A DNA stretch of 64,000 bases from Clostridiales bacterium (GCA_024691085.1 JAILNX010000027.1:83769-147768); one strand, 5' to 3'. Counted from the stretch's first letter, positions 8,283 to 17,791 are shown. Translations and numbers: made by a program. The notes: generated by a model not told the origin, from the sequence alone.

Positions 8283-9665
8283 ATGGATCCTGTTCTTCTG
8301 ATCGATTTTGGCAGTACATACACAAAGGTCACGGCGGTCGATATTGACGAGCCGCGTCTTTTGGGAACAGCAAATTCATACACCACAGTTCAGTCCGACA
8401 TAATGAACGGGCTTGCCGACGCGCTCACACAGCTTGAGAGCGTGACGGGCAGGCTCGATTTTTCTGCCCGTTACGCCTGCTCCTCGGCGGCGGGAGGCTT
8501 AAGGATGCTCGCGAGCGGGCTCGTGCCCGAGCTTACCGCAGAGGCCGCGAAGACCGCGAGTCTCGGCGCCGGAGCGAAGGTCTTAAAGACCTATTCCTTC
8601 AAGCTGACCGAGGACGACGCGGAGGAGATCCGCGCCATCGATCCCGACATATTCCTGCTCGTCGGCGGCACGGACGGCGGCAATTCGGACTGCATCACGC
8701 ACAACGCCCGCGTGCTTAAGGAGATCGGGGGAAGCTACCCCATCATACTCGCAGGCAACCGCAACGCCGCGCACGAGTGCGAGAGGATCTTATCCGGGCG
8801 CGAGGTGCATATCTGCGAGAACGTCATGCCGCGCTTCGGCACGCTCAATATCGAGCCCGTGCAAAAGCAGATCCGCGAGGTGTTTTTAAACCGCATAGTC
8901 CTCGCAAAAGGGCTCACGAAGGCTTCGGAGCTCATCGAGGGAATCATGATGCCGACGCCCAGCGCAGTTATGGACGCAATGAAGCTTCTTGCCGAGGGCA
9001 CCCGGGGTCAGAAGGGTATAGGCGATCTCGTCGCCGTTGACGTGGGCGGCGCGACCACCGACGTTTACTCCGTGGCGGAGGGGCTCCCCGACGATCCCCG
9101 GACGAGTCTTCGCGGGCTGCCCGAGCCCTACATCAAGCGCACGGTCGAGGGCGACATCGGCATGCGCTATTCCATCCGCGGCATAATCGACGCGGCGGGG
9201 CTCGACCGCGTGGCGGAGGCGGCGGGGCTTTCCCCCGAGAGGCTGTCGGAGATCGTCGATATGTTCGCCGAGAACACCGACATGCTGCCCTTCGACGATG
9301 AGACGAAGAGGGCGGACGAGGCGCTTGCGAGCTTTGCGGTGCGCGTTGCTTTAACGAGGCACGCGGGAAGGCTCGAGGAGATATTCGGTCTCGGCGGCTT
9401 AAAGCTCGTGCAGACGGGCAAAAATCTTGTAAATGTGGATAAGTTCATCGTCACCGGCGGTTCGCTCATCCACACCGAGCACACGGGAAGGATCGCTTCC
9501 TACGGCTTCTACGACGAGGAGGATCCCGGTTCCCTGAAGCCGCGCGCATGCGACGTGCTCGTCGACCGCAGTTATATTATCGCCGCAATGGGTCTCTTAA
9601 GCGCATATCATCCCGACGCGGCGCTCACAATTCTTAAGAGGGAGTTAATTGCCGAACGTGCTTAA
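8283..9665 (+). CDS. glmL: Methylaspartate mutase accessory protein GlmL
   Basis: 460 aa. ASKHA-fold ATPase (the MutL of glutamate-mutase operons), thought to be a reactivating chaperone for B12-dependent mutase. The phosphate-1 motif LLIDFGSTYTKVTAVD lies at residues 5-20, an adenosine-type motif (LVGGTDGG) near 130, and a second phosphate motif (VAVDVGGATTDVYSV) near 255. It follows glmS by 17 bp without a strong Shine-Dalgarno, so translation may be coupled. Confidence 0.95.
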   Translation: MDPVLLIDFGSTYTKVTAVDIDEPRLLGTANSYTTVQSDIMNGLADALTQLESVTGRLDFSARYACSSAAGGLRMLASGLVPELTAEAAKTASLGAGAKVLKTYSFKLTEDDAEEIRAIDPDIFLLVGGTDGGNSDCITHNARVLKEIGGSYPIILAGNRNAAHECERILSGREVHICENVMPRFGTLNIEPVQKQIREVFLNRIVLAKGLTKASELIEGIMMPTPSAVMDAMKLLAEGTRGQKGIGDLVAVDVGGATTDVYSVAEGLPDDPRTSLRGLPEPYIKRTVEGDIGMRYSIRGIIDAAGLDRVAEAAGLSPERLSEIVDMFAENTDMLPFDDETKRADEALASFAVRVALTRHAGRLEEIFGLGGLKLVQTGKNLVNVDKFIVTGGSLIHTEHTGRIASYGFYDEEDPGSLKPRACDVLVDRSYIIAAMGLLSAYHPDAALTILKRELIAERA

Positions 9666-9896
9666 TAAGAGCCGGACGGAGACGACCTAAGCGACCGAAG
9701 GGAGCTTGCGAGCCATGCGAGCCGCGCGGGCCAGCGCGTACGCGCCGCGATAGGCGCGGAACCGCGATAAGCCAAGAAAGTAAGGCTGCTCCTGCGAGAC
9801 ATATCCCCGCAGCTGACAGCCTCGGCCGAAAGAAGAACGCAGCTTTTGCTGAACACATAAATAAGATCAAAGATTATTACTTTAAAGGAGTTTTCA
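9666..9896. other. 231-bp gene-free spacer with nested inverted repeats
   Basis: Between glmL and glmE. It holds GC-rich inverted repeats (GCGCGTACGCGC, CCGCGATAGGCGCGG) and a nested stem with an outer AGGCTG/CAGCCT and an inner CTGCG/CGCAG at about 9781-9824. No plausible gene is seen on either strand. The glmE Shine-Dalgarno AAAGGAG is at its end. It could be an RNA processing or attenuation element, or a palindromic repeat. Confidence 0.5.
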
Positions 9897-11351
9897 ATGA
9901 GCAGTCTTCAGAATAAACGGATCCCCGACGATGAGTTCAATTCCATTCGCGAAGAGGTCCTGAAGCAGTGGCCTACCGGCGCCGAGGTCGATCTTGACGA
10001 GGCGATCGCGTTCCACAAGTCCATGCCCGATCACAAGATCTTCTCGAAGAAGCTTATCGACGCGAAGGAAAAGGGCATAACCCTTATACAGCCCCGCGCG
10101 GGCGTCGCGCTGATCGACGCGCATATCGAACTTCTGACCTATCTGCAGGACAAGGGCGAGGCGGACCTTCTGCCCACCACCATCGACAGCTATACCCGTC
10201 AGAACCGCTATCAGGAGGCTGAGAACGGCATTCGCGAGTCCATGAAGGAGCGCCGCAGTATGCTGAACGGCTTCCCGGCGGTCAACCACGGCGTATCGGG
10301 CTGCCGCAGGCTCATCAACGCCCTCAACACCCCGCTCCAGGTGCGTCACGGCACCCCCGACGCGAGGCTCCTGACCGAGATCACCTACGCCGGCGGCTTC
10401 ACCAGCTATGAGGGCGGCGGCATCTCCTATAACCTGCCCTACGCGAAGAACGTTCCGATGGAGAAGACCATACGCGACTGGCAGTACGTCGACAGGCTCA
10501 CCGGCATCTACGAGGAGCGCGGCGTTTCCATCAACCGCGAGCCCTACGGTCCCCTCACCGGCACCCTCGTTCCCGCCTGCATTTCGCACGCTGTCGCGAT
10601 AATCGAGGCGCTCCTCGCCGCCGAGCAGGGCGTCAAGAACATCACCGTCGGCTACGGCCAGTGCGGAAACCTCGTGCAGGACGTCGCCGCGATCCGCGTG
10701 CTTGAGGAGCTCACCAACGAGTACCTCGAGAAGAACGGCTATCACGACGTCTGCGTCACCACCGTATTCCATCAGTGGATGGGCGGCTTCCCCGCCGACG
10801 AAGCGAAGGCTTTCGGCGTTATCAGCTGGGGCTCCGCTACCGCCGCGCTTTCGAAAGCGACCAAGGTCATCGTCAAGACCCCGCACGAGGCCGCGGGCGT
10901 TCCCACCATGGAGGCCAACGCCGAGGGACTTCGCTGCACCAAGCAGGTCATCTCGATGCTCGCCGACCAGGTCTGCACCGCCGCGAACCTCGAGGAGGAG
11001 AAGGAAATGATCCGCATGGAGACCCGCTGCATCGTCGACAAGTGCTTCGAGCTCGGCGAGGGCGACATCGCCGACGGCACCGTTAAGGCGGTCATGACCG
11101 GCGTTCTCGACATCCCCTTCGCTCCCAGCCGCTTCAACGCGGGCAAGATGCTCCCCGCGCGCGACAACGACGGCGCGATCCGCATTCTCGAGATGGGTCA
11201 TCTCCCCTTCACCGACGAGATCAAGGCCTACCACCGCGCGAAGATCGCCGAGAGGGCGAAGGCCGAGAAGCGCAACGCCTCGTTCCAGATGGTCATCGAC
11301 GACGTTTACGCGATCTCGAAGGGCCGTCTGGTCGGCCGTCCCCGCGGCTGA
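9897..11351 (+). CDS. glmE: Glutamate (methylaspartate) mutase large subunit
   Basis: 484 aa, the usual length. Catalytic TIM-barrel subunit; forms the radical carbon-skeleton rearrangement site with GlmS. Recognisable family stretches are [41 protein letters not shown] (Arg in the substrate carboxylate clamp region) and [14 protein letters not shown]. Shine-Dalgarno AAAGGAG lies 9 bp before the ATG. Followed by mal. Confidence 0.97.
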   Translation: MSSLQNKRIPDDEFNSIREEVLKQWPTGAEVDLDEAIAFHKSMPDHKIFSKKLIDAKEKGITLIQPRAGVALIDAHIELLTYLQDKGEADLLPTTIDSYTRQNRYQEAENGIRESMKERRSMLNGFPAVNHGVSGCRRLINALNTPLQVRHGTPDARLLTEITYAGGFTSYEGGGISYNLPYAKNVPMEKTIRDWQYVDRLTGIYEERGVSINREPYGPLTGTLVPACISHAVAIIEALLAAEQGVKNITVGYGQCGNLVQDVAAIRVLEELTNEYLEKNGYHDVCVTTVFHQWMGGFPADEAKAFGVISWGSATAALSKATKVIVKTPHEAAGVPTMEANAEGLRCTKQVISMLADQVCTAANLEEEKEMIRMETRCIVDKCFELGEGDIADGTVKAVMTGVLDIPFAPSRFNAGKMLPARDNDGAIRILEMGHLPFTDEIKAYHRAKIAERAKAEKRNASFQMVIDDVYAISKGRLVGRPRG

Positions 11352-11449
11352 AAAATCGAAAGATTATAAGACGCATGCGCTTTTTACCGCGTTCGGCGCG
11401 GCTCTCATGAAATAAATAATGATCACAACATAACGAAAGGCAGTACATC

Positions 11450-12697
11450 ATGAAAATCACAAACCTTATCTGCTCCGCAGGCCGCACAGGCTTCTACTTT
11501 GACGATCAGCGCGCCATAAAGGCAGGCGCGCGCTCCGACGGCGCCGCCTACTTCGGCGAGCCCAAGACCGAAGGCTTCACCTCCGTCCGTCAGCCCGGCG
11601 AATCCATCTCCGTCATGCTCGTTCTCGAGGACGGTCAGATCGCGACCGGCGACTGCGCCGCCGTTCAGTATTCCGGCTGCGGCGGACGCGATCCCCTGTT
11701 CCTCGCGAAGGACTTCATTCCCGTCATCGAGAAGTACATTAAGCCCGCCCTCATCGGCCGCGAGGCGGATAATTTCCGCGAGCTCGCGAAGGATCTCGAG
11801 GCCATCACCGTCGACGGCAAGCGCCTCCACACCGCCATCCGCTACGGCATGACGCAGGCCCTCCTCGACGCCGTCGCGAAGGCCACCCACCGCATGATGT
11901 ACGAAGTCGTCGCGGACGAGTACGGCCTCACCTTCGAGGCGAAGCCCCTCGACATCTTCACCCAGTCGGGCGACGACCGCTACACCAATTCCGATAAGAT
12001 GATCATCAAGGGCGCTCAGATCCTCCCCCATGCCCTCATCAACAACGTAAAGACCAAGCTCGGCGAGCACGGCGAGAAGCTCCTTGAGTACGTCAAGTGG
12101 CTGCGCGACCGCGTGCTGCAGTTAAGGACCAGCGAGGACTACAACCCCATTTTCCACATCGACGTTTACGGCACCATCGGCGCCGCCTTCGGCAACGACA
12201 ACTACAAGGCGATGGCCGACTATATGAAGGAGCTCGAGGAGGCCGCGAAGCCCTTCCACCTCCGCATAGAGGGCCCGATGGACGTCGAGGACCGCGAGAA
12301 GCAGATGCTTGCTCTGAAGGCCATCACCAAGGAGCTCGACGACCGCGGCATCAACGTGGAGATCGTAGCCGACGAGTGGTGCAACACCCTCGAGGACATC
12401 AAGTACTTCGCCGACAACAAAGCCGGTCACATGGTCCAGATCAAGACCCCCGACCTCGGCGGCATCAACAACACCATCGAGGCCGTCCTCTACTGCAAGG
12501 AGCGCGGCATCGGCGCCTATCAGGGCGGTACCTGCAACGAGACCGACCGTTCCGCTCAGGTCTGCGTACAGTGCGCCATGGCGACCCGTCCCGATCAGAT
12601 CCTCGCGAAGCCCGGTATGGGCGTTGACGAGGGCTACATGATCGTCTATAACGAGATGCAGAGGATCCTCGCTTACGCGGCGGCTAAGCAGAACTGA
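11450..12697 (+). CDS. mal: Methylaspartate ammonia-lyase
   Basis: 415 aa. Enolase-superfamily enzyme that removes ammonia from L-threo-3-methylaspartate to give mesaconate, step two of the methylaspartate route. Seen: the FHIDVYGTIG segment (catalytic His region), metal-ligand acid residues in the barrel (EGPMDVED and VADEWCN segments), and the general-base Lys in MVQIKTPDLGG near residue 332. Shine-Dalgarno AAAGG precedes the ATG. A terminator at 12716 closes the operon. Genes for the later steps (mesaconase, citramalate lyase) are not in this window. Confidence 0.97.
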   Translation: MKITNLICSAGRTGFYFDDQRAIKAGARSDGAAYFGEPKTEGFTSVRQPGESISVMLVLEDGQIATGDCAAVQYSGCGGRDPLFLAKDFIPVIEKYIKPALIGREADNFRELAKDLEAITVDGKRLHTAIRYGMTQALLDAVAKATHRMMYEVVADEYGLTFEAKPLDIFTQSGDDRYTNSDKMIIKGAQILPHALINNVKTKLGEHGEKLLEYVKWLRDRVLQLRTSEDYNPIFHIDVYGTIGAAFGNDNYKAMADYMKELEEAAKPFHLRIEGPMDVEDREKQMLALKAITKELDDRGINVEIVADEWCNTLEDIKYFADNKAGHMVQIKTPDLGGINNTIEAVLYCKERGIGAYQGGTCNETDRSAQVCVQCAMATRPDQILAKPGMGVDEGYMIVYNEMQRILAYAAAKQN

Positions 12698-12715
12698 TCT
12701 TAACTGAATAACGGC

Positions 12716-12749
12716 AAAAACTCCGCGCCGTTCGGCGCGGAGTTTTTTC
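12716..12749 (+). terminator. Terminator of the glm-mal operon
   Basis: AAAAACTCCGCGCC / GGCGCGGAGTTTTTT hairpin. It has flanking A and T runs, so it works in both directions. Member of the ACTCCGC hairpin family paired with heptamer arrays. Confidence 0.92.
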
Positions 12750-12753
12750 ATTA

Positions 12754-12795
12754 ATTGCTAATTGCTAATTCCTAATTGCCAATTGCTCATTTCCC
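12754..12795. repeat. Heptamer tandem array B
   Basis: Six 7-bp units: attgcta twice, attccta, attgcca, attgctc, atttccc. It lies just after the terminator, which is the reverse of the usual order relative to the plus-strand gene. Read on the minus strand it is array then hairpin, as elsewhere. Confidence 0.85.
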
Positions 12796-12797
12796 TC

Positions 12798-12826
12798 TTG
12801 CAATCCATCCCGTTTCATTGCATAAT
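12798..12826 (+). promoter_or_regulatory. Candidate promoter of the divIC-ppx-chr cluster
   Basis: TTGCAA (12798-12803), 17-bp spacer, CATAAT (12821-12826), 40 bp upstream of the start at 12866. Confidence 0.5.
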
Positions 12827-12865
12827 ATAGATGTTAAAACATGCCCGAAAAGGAGGTACGGATCC

Positions 12866-13153
12866 ATGAGCGGCAAGACCTTACGGCTTATCGCCTTCAT
12901 CGCGGCGGCGCTCTTCTTCGTGGGCTTCGTCGTGTTCATCGCCGTGGAGTTCCACCAGCAGAAGGAGAAGCTGACCGAGCTCAACCAGGAGCGCTGGCGC
13001 CTTCAGGAGCGCGTGGACGAGCTTACGCGCGAGCAGGAGCGGCTCCAGTCAGACATCGAGTTCACCAAGAGCCTCGAGGGGCTTTTGCAGTACGCGAGGG
13101 ATCATCTGGGCTACATCGAGCCCGGCGACACGAGGATAGACGACGGTGAATAA
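12866..13153 (+). CDS. Septum formation initiator (FtsB/DivIC-like)
   Basis: 95 aa. One N-terminal membrane helix (LRLIAFIAAALFFVGFVVFI, residues 6-25), then a coiled coil (QQKEKLTELNQERWRLQERV onward) and a short conserved end with ARDHLGYIEPGD, the typical FtsB/DivIC layout. These proteins link FtsL and FtsQ/DivIB in the divisome. ATG 12866 has AGGAGGT upstream. Overlaps the next gene by 8 bp. Confidence 0.88.
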   Translation: MSGKTLRLIAFIAAALFFVGFVVFIAVEFHQQKEKLTELNQERWRLQERVDELTREQERLQSDIEFTKSLEGLLQYARDHLGYIEPGDTRIDDGE

Positions 13154-14030
13154 ATACGCTGTCATCGACATTGGCTCGAACTCCGTAAGATACGGCGAGG
13201 AGGCTTCCGGCCGAATCCCCGTGAAGGAGGTCTATACCACGCGCCTCGGGGGCGGCCTTGCAAAGACGGGGCTCCTCCCGGACGAGGCGATGGAAAAGAG
13301 CCTTGAAGTGATGAAGGAGCTTTCGCGCCGCGCGAAGGAAAACGGCTTCGTTCCCGTCGGCTACGCCACGAGCGCGGTGCGAGACGCGGTGAACGGGCGT
13401 GAATTTGCCGAAAGAGTCGAATCTGAGTGCGGCTTTCCCGTCGAGATACTCCCGGGCGAGTTCGAGGCGCGGCTCGCTTTTCTCGGCGCGTCGGGAAGCG
13501 GCGGCTTCGACACCATGATCGACATAGGAGGCGCGTCCATGCAGGTCGTGACGCGTGACTTCGGCGCGAGCTTCCGCGCGGGGTGCGTCCGCTGTTCGGA
13601 CATCGCCCGTGAAAAATCCGGTGCCTCCTCCCCCGACGAGGATCCCCTTGCCCAGAGGCAGGCGGTGAACGAATACATAGACGGCATTTTCTCGCTTCCC
13701 GAGTTCGCCGTCGGAAGGCTCGTCGGCGTGGGCGGCACCATAACGACGCTCGCGGCGCTTGAAGCGGGGCTTCGCGACTTCGACGCGAGGACCGTCGAGA
13801 ACACCGTCCTCACTCCCGATTCCCTCGAGAAGCTGATCGCCCGCCTTATCGAAGAGGGCGGCGCGCGCAGGGAGCATCCGCTTTTAAGGGAGCGGCACGA
13901 CGTCATACTTTACGGCGCGTACATTCTGGCGTACGCTCTTAAAAAGCTCAACGCATACGAGCTCTCCGTAAGCTGCGCAGACGGCATGGAGGGCTATCTT
14001 ATGAAGGTCAAAAACCATGGAAACATCTGA
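13146..14030 (+). CDS. Ppx/GppA family phosphatase
   Basis: 294 aa. ASKHA-fold exopolyphosphatase/pppGpp phosphatase family. Begins NKYAVIDIGSNSVRYGE (P-loop-like phosphate 1 motif), with ATSAVRDAVNG, a MIDIGGASMQVV phosphate-2 motif and GVGGTITTLAAL. GTG start at 13146 overlaps the divIC stop. It is shorter than E. coli Ppx/GppA (no C-terminal HD domain), as common in Clostridia. The divIC-ppx linkage is also seen in other Firmicutes. Confidence 0.9.
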   Translation: MNKYAVIDIGSNSVRYGEEASGRIPVKEVYTTRLGGGLAKTGLLPDEAMEKSLEVMKELSRRAKENGFVPVGYATSAVRDAVNGREFAERVESECGFPVEILPGEFEARLAFLGASGSGGFDTMIDIGGASMQVVTRDFGASFRAGCVRCSDIAREKSGASSPDEDPLAQRQAVNEYIDGIFSLPEFAVGRLVGVGGTITTLAALEAGLRDFDARTVENTVLTPDSLEKLIARLIEEGGARREHPLLRERHDVILYGAYILAYALKKLNAYELSVSCADGMEGYLMKVKNHGNI

Positions 14031-14625
14031 GAAAACGGAGCGCGTATCCCTTTTTAAGCTGTTCACGGCTTTCATGCGCATAGGCGCGTTTACGTTCGGC
14101 GGCGGCTACGCCATGCTGCCCATGCTCGAGCGCGAGTGCGTCGAGAAGACGGGCTGGGTCACGCACGACGAGCTCCTTGATTATTTCGCGATAGGTCAGT
14201 GCACGCCCGGCGTCATCGCGGTAAACACCGCGACGTTCGTGGGCAAAAAGCACCGCGGGATCCTCGGCGCGCTCGTGACGACCGCGGGAGTGGTGCTCCC
14301 CTCCTTCGTCATCATCTGCGTCCTCACCGCGCTCCTCGCGAACTTCGCCGACATACCCGTCGTGAAGTACGCCCTGCACGGCATACACGTCGCGGTCGGC
14401 GTGCTGATAATCAACACTGTGATCAAGCTCGTCAAGGAGAAGATCAAGGACGCCCTCGGGTACGTCCTCGCGGCGCTCGCGTTCGTGCTGGTCGCGCTCC
14501 CCGTGACGCTTAAGCTCCCGTTCCGCATCTCCCCCGTATTCGTCGTGATCGGCGCGGCGGTCATCGGCATCGTCCGCATGCTCATCACGGACAGCCGGAA
14601 AAAGAGGGGAGGCGGGGATAAATGA
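14017..14625 (+). CDS. Chromate transporter, short-chain subunit 1
   Basis: 202 aa. CHR family, one half of a two-gene transporter. Typical motifs: FTFGGGYAMLPMLERE near residue 28, GWVTHDELLDYFAIGQCTPG near 48, and NTATFVGKKHRGILGAL. About six membrane segments. It overlaps the ppx end by 14 bp and the next gene by 4 bp. The natural substrate may be chromate, sulfate or another anion. Confidence 0.9.
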   Translation: METSEKTERVSLFKLFTAFMRIGAFTFGGGYAMLPMLERECVEKTGWVTHDELLDYFAIGQCTPGVIAVNTATFVGKKHRGILGALVTTAGVVLPSFVIICVLTALLANFADIPVVKYALHGIHVAVGVLIINTVIKLVKEKIKDALGYVLAALAFVLVALPVTLKLPFRISPVFVVIGAAVIGIVRMLITDSRKKRGGGDK

Positions 14626-15224
14626 TGCTCTACCTCACTCTGATATTCGAGTTCTTCAAGATCGGTCTCTTCGCGGCGGGCGGCGGACTATCTACGCTCC
14701 CGTTCCTTTCCGAGCTTGCGGACAAATACCCCTGGCTGACACAGGACATGATAAGCCAGATGGTCGCCCTCTCGGAGTCGACTCCGGGTCCCTTGGGCAT
14801 AAACATGGCGACCTACGCGGGGTATATGGCGGGCTATGAAACGTTCGGCAGCCCCATACTCGGCGTGACGACCGCCCTCACCGCGACGGCGTCGCTCGTC
14901 GCCCCGTCGTTCATAATCATATTGATCGTAGCGAAGATGCTCGACAGGTACAAGAACTCCCGCTTCGTGAGCGCGGCGTTCTCCACCCTCCGCCCCGCCG
15001 TCGCGGGACTCATCGCCGCAGCCGCGTGGTCGGTCATCGGCACGGTGCTTTTTAACTTTTCGGCCGCGACATTCGGCGAGGCGTTCAGGATCCCGGAGCT
15101 CATACTCTTTGCCGTGATGATGGTCTTAACGAACATAAAACCCCTCAAGAAGCTCCATCCGCTCGTGTTCATCGCCTTCGCCGCCGTCTGCGGCATCGTG
15201 ATCGGATACACTGTCGGCTGGTAA
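14622..15224 (+). CDS. Chromate transporter, short-chain subunit 2
   Basis: 200 aa. The second CHR half: FKIGLFAAGGGLSTLPFL near residue 11, SESTPGPLGINMATYAGY near 50, then four hydrophobic helices. ATG overlaps the partner stop (ATGA), which implies fixed stoichiometry. The two halves are expected to form one antiparallel transporter. Confidence 0.9.
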   Translation: MMLYLTLIFEFFKIGLFAAGGGLSTLPFLSELADKYPWLTQDMISQMVALSESTPGPLGINMATYAGYMAGYETFGSPILGVTTALTATASLVAPSFIIILIVAKMLDRYKNSRFVSAAFSTLRPAVAGLIAAAAWSVIGTVLFNFSAATFGEAFRIPELILFAVMMVLTNIKPLKKLHPLVFIAFAAVCGIVIGYTVGW

Positions 15225-15244
15225 ACGCAGAAAGGCAGCAGAAT

Positions 15245-16228
15245 ATGGAACAGAATCTCAATAACGCTCTTAACGATTTTATTCTTTACCGCGACACGAT
15301 AAAGCGCGCGATCCGCTGGCAGAGCGACTACATATACCCCGTCGCCGCCGCCGTGTTTCTTTCCGCCGGAAAGAAGCCGGACGCCGAAAAGCTTAAAGAC
15401 GTAAGAAAGCTCGTCCGCGGTTCCGTGTCGGCATTTTCGAACTTCCGCGGGAACACCGAGCTCCCGCTGATCGCCATCCTCGCGGCGGGAGACGATCCCG
15501 AGGGCGACTTCGGGCGCGTGAAGGCGAACTACTCGCTTCTTAAGGAGCGCTTCATGGCGAGCGAGTTCCTGGCTCTCGCGGCGGCCATGACCGGCACGGG
15601 AAGCGGCGAGGACTTCTCCAAACTTGCCGCCCGCGCGAAGGGCATCTATAAGCGCATGCGCAGAGAGCATCCCTTCCTGACCGGCTCCGAGGATTCGGTA
15701 TTCGCCCTGCTCTTCGCGAAGGATCCGCGTCCGGACGACGAGCTTATCAACGACATGGAGGAATGCTACCGCCTTCTCGACCTGAAGTTCCCGAAGGGCA
15801 ACGGCATGCAGGCGGCGTCCCACGTTCTCGCGCTCGACGTTAGGCTCGCCCGCGACAAGGCGGAGCGCATGACGGAGCTCTTCGACGAGATCCGAAGCCT
15901 TGGAGGCAAGTTCGGAAAGGACATTGAGCTTGCCCAGCTTGCCGCGCTTTCCGTATGCGAGGGCGAGGTAAACGAGCTTGCGGCGCTCGTGATGGAGGCG
16001 GACGCGTTCCTTAAAAAGCAGAAGGGCTACCGCCCCGTATTCGGGCACACGGTAAAGGAGAGGCTCATGCACGCCGCGATGATCGTTTCGGTCGTGCTCG
16101 GCGGGAGCACCGCCAGCACCGTCGCCGGTCAGACCGCCCTTTCGCTTATCGCGGCTCAGCAGGCGGCGATGTGCGCCGCGATCATGGCTTCATCATCCGC
16201 GGCGGCGGCTTCTGCCGGCGCGCACTGA
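15245..16228 (+). CDS. DUF4003 family protein
   Basis: 327 aa. Mostly helical. Recognisable DUF4003 features are an N-terminal helix bundle, SVSAFSNFRGNTELPLIAIL, and MRREHPFLTGSEDSVFALL. The last 60 residues are hydrophobic and rich in Ala/Ser/Met (two possible helices ending AAAASAGAH). Function unknown; related proteins are often annotated only as DUF4003. Starts 20 bp after the chromate transporter with an AAAGGCAG Shine-Dalgarno, so it is probably in the same transcript. Confidence 0.75.
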   Translation: MEQNLNNALNDFILYRDTIKRAIRWQSDYIYPVAAAVFLSAGKKPDAEKLKDVRKLVRGSVSAFSNFRGNTELPLIAILAAGDDPEGDFGRVKANYSLLKERFMASEFLALAAAMTGTGSGEDFSKLAARAKGIYKRMRREHPFLTGSEDSVFALLFAKDPRPDDELINDMEECYRLLDLKFPKGNGMQAASHVLALDVRLARDKAERMTELFDEIRSLGGKFGKDIELAQLAALSVCEGEVNELAALVMEADAFLKKQKGYRPVFGHTVKERLMHAAMIVSVVLGGSTASTVAGQTALSLIAAQQAAMCAAIMASSSAAAASAGAH

Positions 16229-16280
16229 GGCTTCAAACGTAAAAAATACCCCCGTTCCTGTACAAATATTGTGTAACGTA

Positions 16281-16309
16281 TTGCATTGAGACCGCATATG
16301 TTGTATAAT
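16281..16309 (+). promoter_or_regulatory. Promoter of the tryptophanase-like gene
   Basis: TTGCAT (16281-16286), 17-bp spacer, perfect TATAAT (16304-16309), then a 30-nt leader with AAAGGAGA. Confidence 0.75.
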
Positions 16310-16346
16310 AACTATTCAGGAACACAAAAAGGAGACCCTGTTTTTA

Positions 16347-17789
16347 ATGAGCAAAGTAAAACTGTTTTCCGGCGGTGAGATCCCCGTCGAGATGCACCGC
16401 GCATACACCGTCCAGAACATAAGGCTTATCCCCGTAAAGGAGCGCCTTCGCGCCCTCGACGAGGCGGGCAACTGCTCCTACAATTTAAAGAGCGAGGACG
16501 TCTTCATCGACATGCTGACGGATTCCGGCTGCAACGCCATGAGCGACCGTCAGTCCGCCGCCTTCCACGAGGCGGACTTCGCCTACGCAGGCGGCGCGAG
16601 CTATTACCGCCTTGCGGCGAAGATCAAGGAGCTTCTGGGCAAGGACTACTTCCTCCCCGTACATCAGGGCAGGGCGTGCGAGCACATGCTGGCGAAGAGC
16701 TTCGTCAAGCCCGGCGACTTCGTCCCGACCAATTTCCATTTCTGCACCATACTGACGCAGGTCAGGCTTGCCGGCGGCACGGTGGTCGAGATGCTTCAGG
16801 ACAAGGGCGTTTCCACCCTCGGTGAGGACGGCTTCAAGGGCGATTACGACCTTGAGAAGCTCGAGAAGTTCCTGAACGAGACCCCGTCCGAAAAGGTCCC
16901 CTTCCTCCGCATCGAGGCGGGCACGAACCTTATCGGCGGTCAGCCCATTTCGATGGACAACATCAACGCCGTATCGAAGCTCGCCCGCGCGCACGGCGTA
17001 AGGGTGCTCCTCGATATGAGCCTTGCGATGGACAATATCCACTTCATCCGCACGCGCGACGAAAAGCGCAAGAACATGACCGTCCGCGAGATCACCCGCG
17101 AGCTCGCCGACGCCGCCGACATAATCTATTTCAGCGGCAGGAAGCTCGGCTTCGCGAGGGGCGGCGGCATCTGCATGAACGATAAGGCCGATTTCCTTAA
17201 GGTTCGCGGCAACGTGACGACCTTCGAGGGCTTCCCCACTTTCGGCGGCGTAAGCTCCGCGGAGCTCGAGGTCATGCGCGTCGGTCTTGACGACACGATG
17301 GATCCCGACGTCATCTCCCAGGGGCCCGATTTCATCGAGTACATGACCGAGGAGTTCGTTAAGCGCGGCGTTCCCGTGGTCACTCCGGCGGGCGGACTCG
17401 GCTGCCATCTCGACGCCGACAGGTTCTGCGCTCACTTGGGACGCAGGGACTTCCGCGGCGCGGCGCTCGCGGCGGCGATCTATATCGTAAGCGGCGCCCG
17501 CGGCATGGAGCGCGGTCTTTCAAGCGAGATGCCCGAGGATTCCATCGCTCCGTTCGAGCTCGTAAGGCTTGCCGTGCCCCGCAGGGTCTACACCCTTTCG
17601 CACATCATGTACGTCATCGACCGCGTGACCTGGCTGTATCAGCACCGTGAGCTGATCGGCGCGCTCCGCTGGGAGGACGAGGCTCAGGGCGAGTACAACA
17701 AGGAGCACTCCTTCATCGACTTCCTGCGTCCCGTAGGCGACTGGCAGGAGAAACTCGCCGAGGAGTACTTAAAGACCGGTCTTGAATAA
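16347..17789 (+). CDS. Beta-eliminating lyase, tryptophanase / tyrosine phenol-lyase family
   Basis: 480 aa. PLP enzyme. Family stretches present: SEDVFIDMLTDSG, GGASYYRLAAKI, PVHQGRACEHML, and the PLP-lysine region YFSGRKLGFARGGG. Compared from memory with E. coli TnaA, several active-site surroundings differ. The FDTT segment, where TnaA has Asp and TPL has Thr, reads FCTI. The DSARFAEN segment reads DMSLAMDN and loses the Arg. The enzyme therefore keeps the fold and lysine but may not cleave tryptophan or tyrosine in the standard way. Own promoter; followed closely by rdgB. Confidence 0.85.
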   Translation: MSKVKLFSGGEIPVEMHRAYTVQNIRLIPVKERLRALDEAGNCSYNLKSEDVFIDMLTDSGCNAMSDRQSAAFHEADFAYAGGASYYRLAAKIKELLGKDYFLPVHQGRACEHMLAKSFVKPGDFVPTNFHFCTILTQVRLAGGTVVEMLQDKGVSTLGEDGFKGDYDLEKLEKFLNETPSEKVPFLRIEAGTNLIGGQPISMDNINAVSKLARAHGVRVLLDMSLAMDNIHFIRTRDEKRKNMTVREITRELADAADIIYFSGRKLGFARGGGICMNDKADFLKVRGNVTTFEGFPTFGGVSSAELEVMRVGLDDTMDPDVISQGPDFIEYMTEEFVKRGVPVVTPAGGLGCHLDADRFCAHLGRRDFRGAALAAAIYIVSGARGMERGLSSEMPEDSIAPFELVRLAVPRRVYTLSHIMYVIDRVTWLYQHRELIGALRWEDEAQGEYNKEHSFIDFLRPVGDWQEKLAEEYLKTGLE

Positions 17790-17791
17790 AA

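Noticed and set aside
9634-9870. Small minus-strand gene in the glmL-glmE spacer
   Set aside because: No ribosome site, Arg/Ser/Ala-rich translation without family features, overlaps the glmL end.
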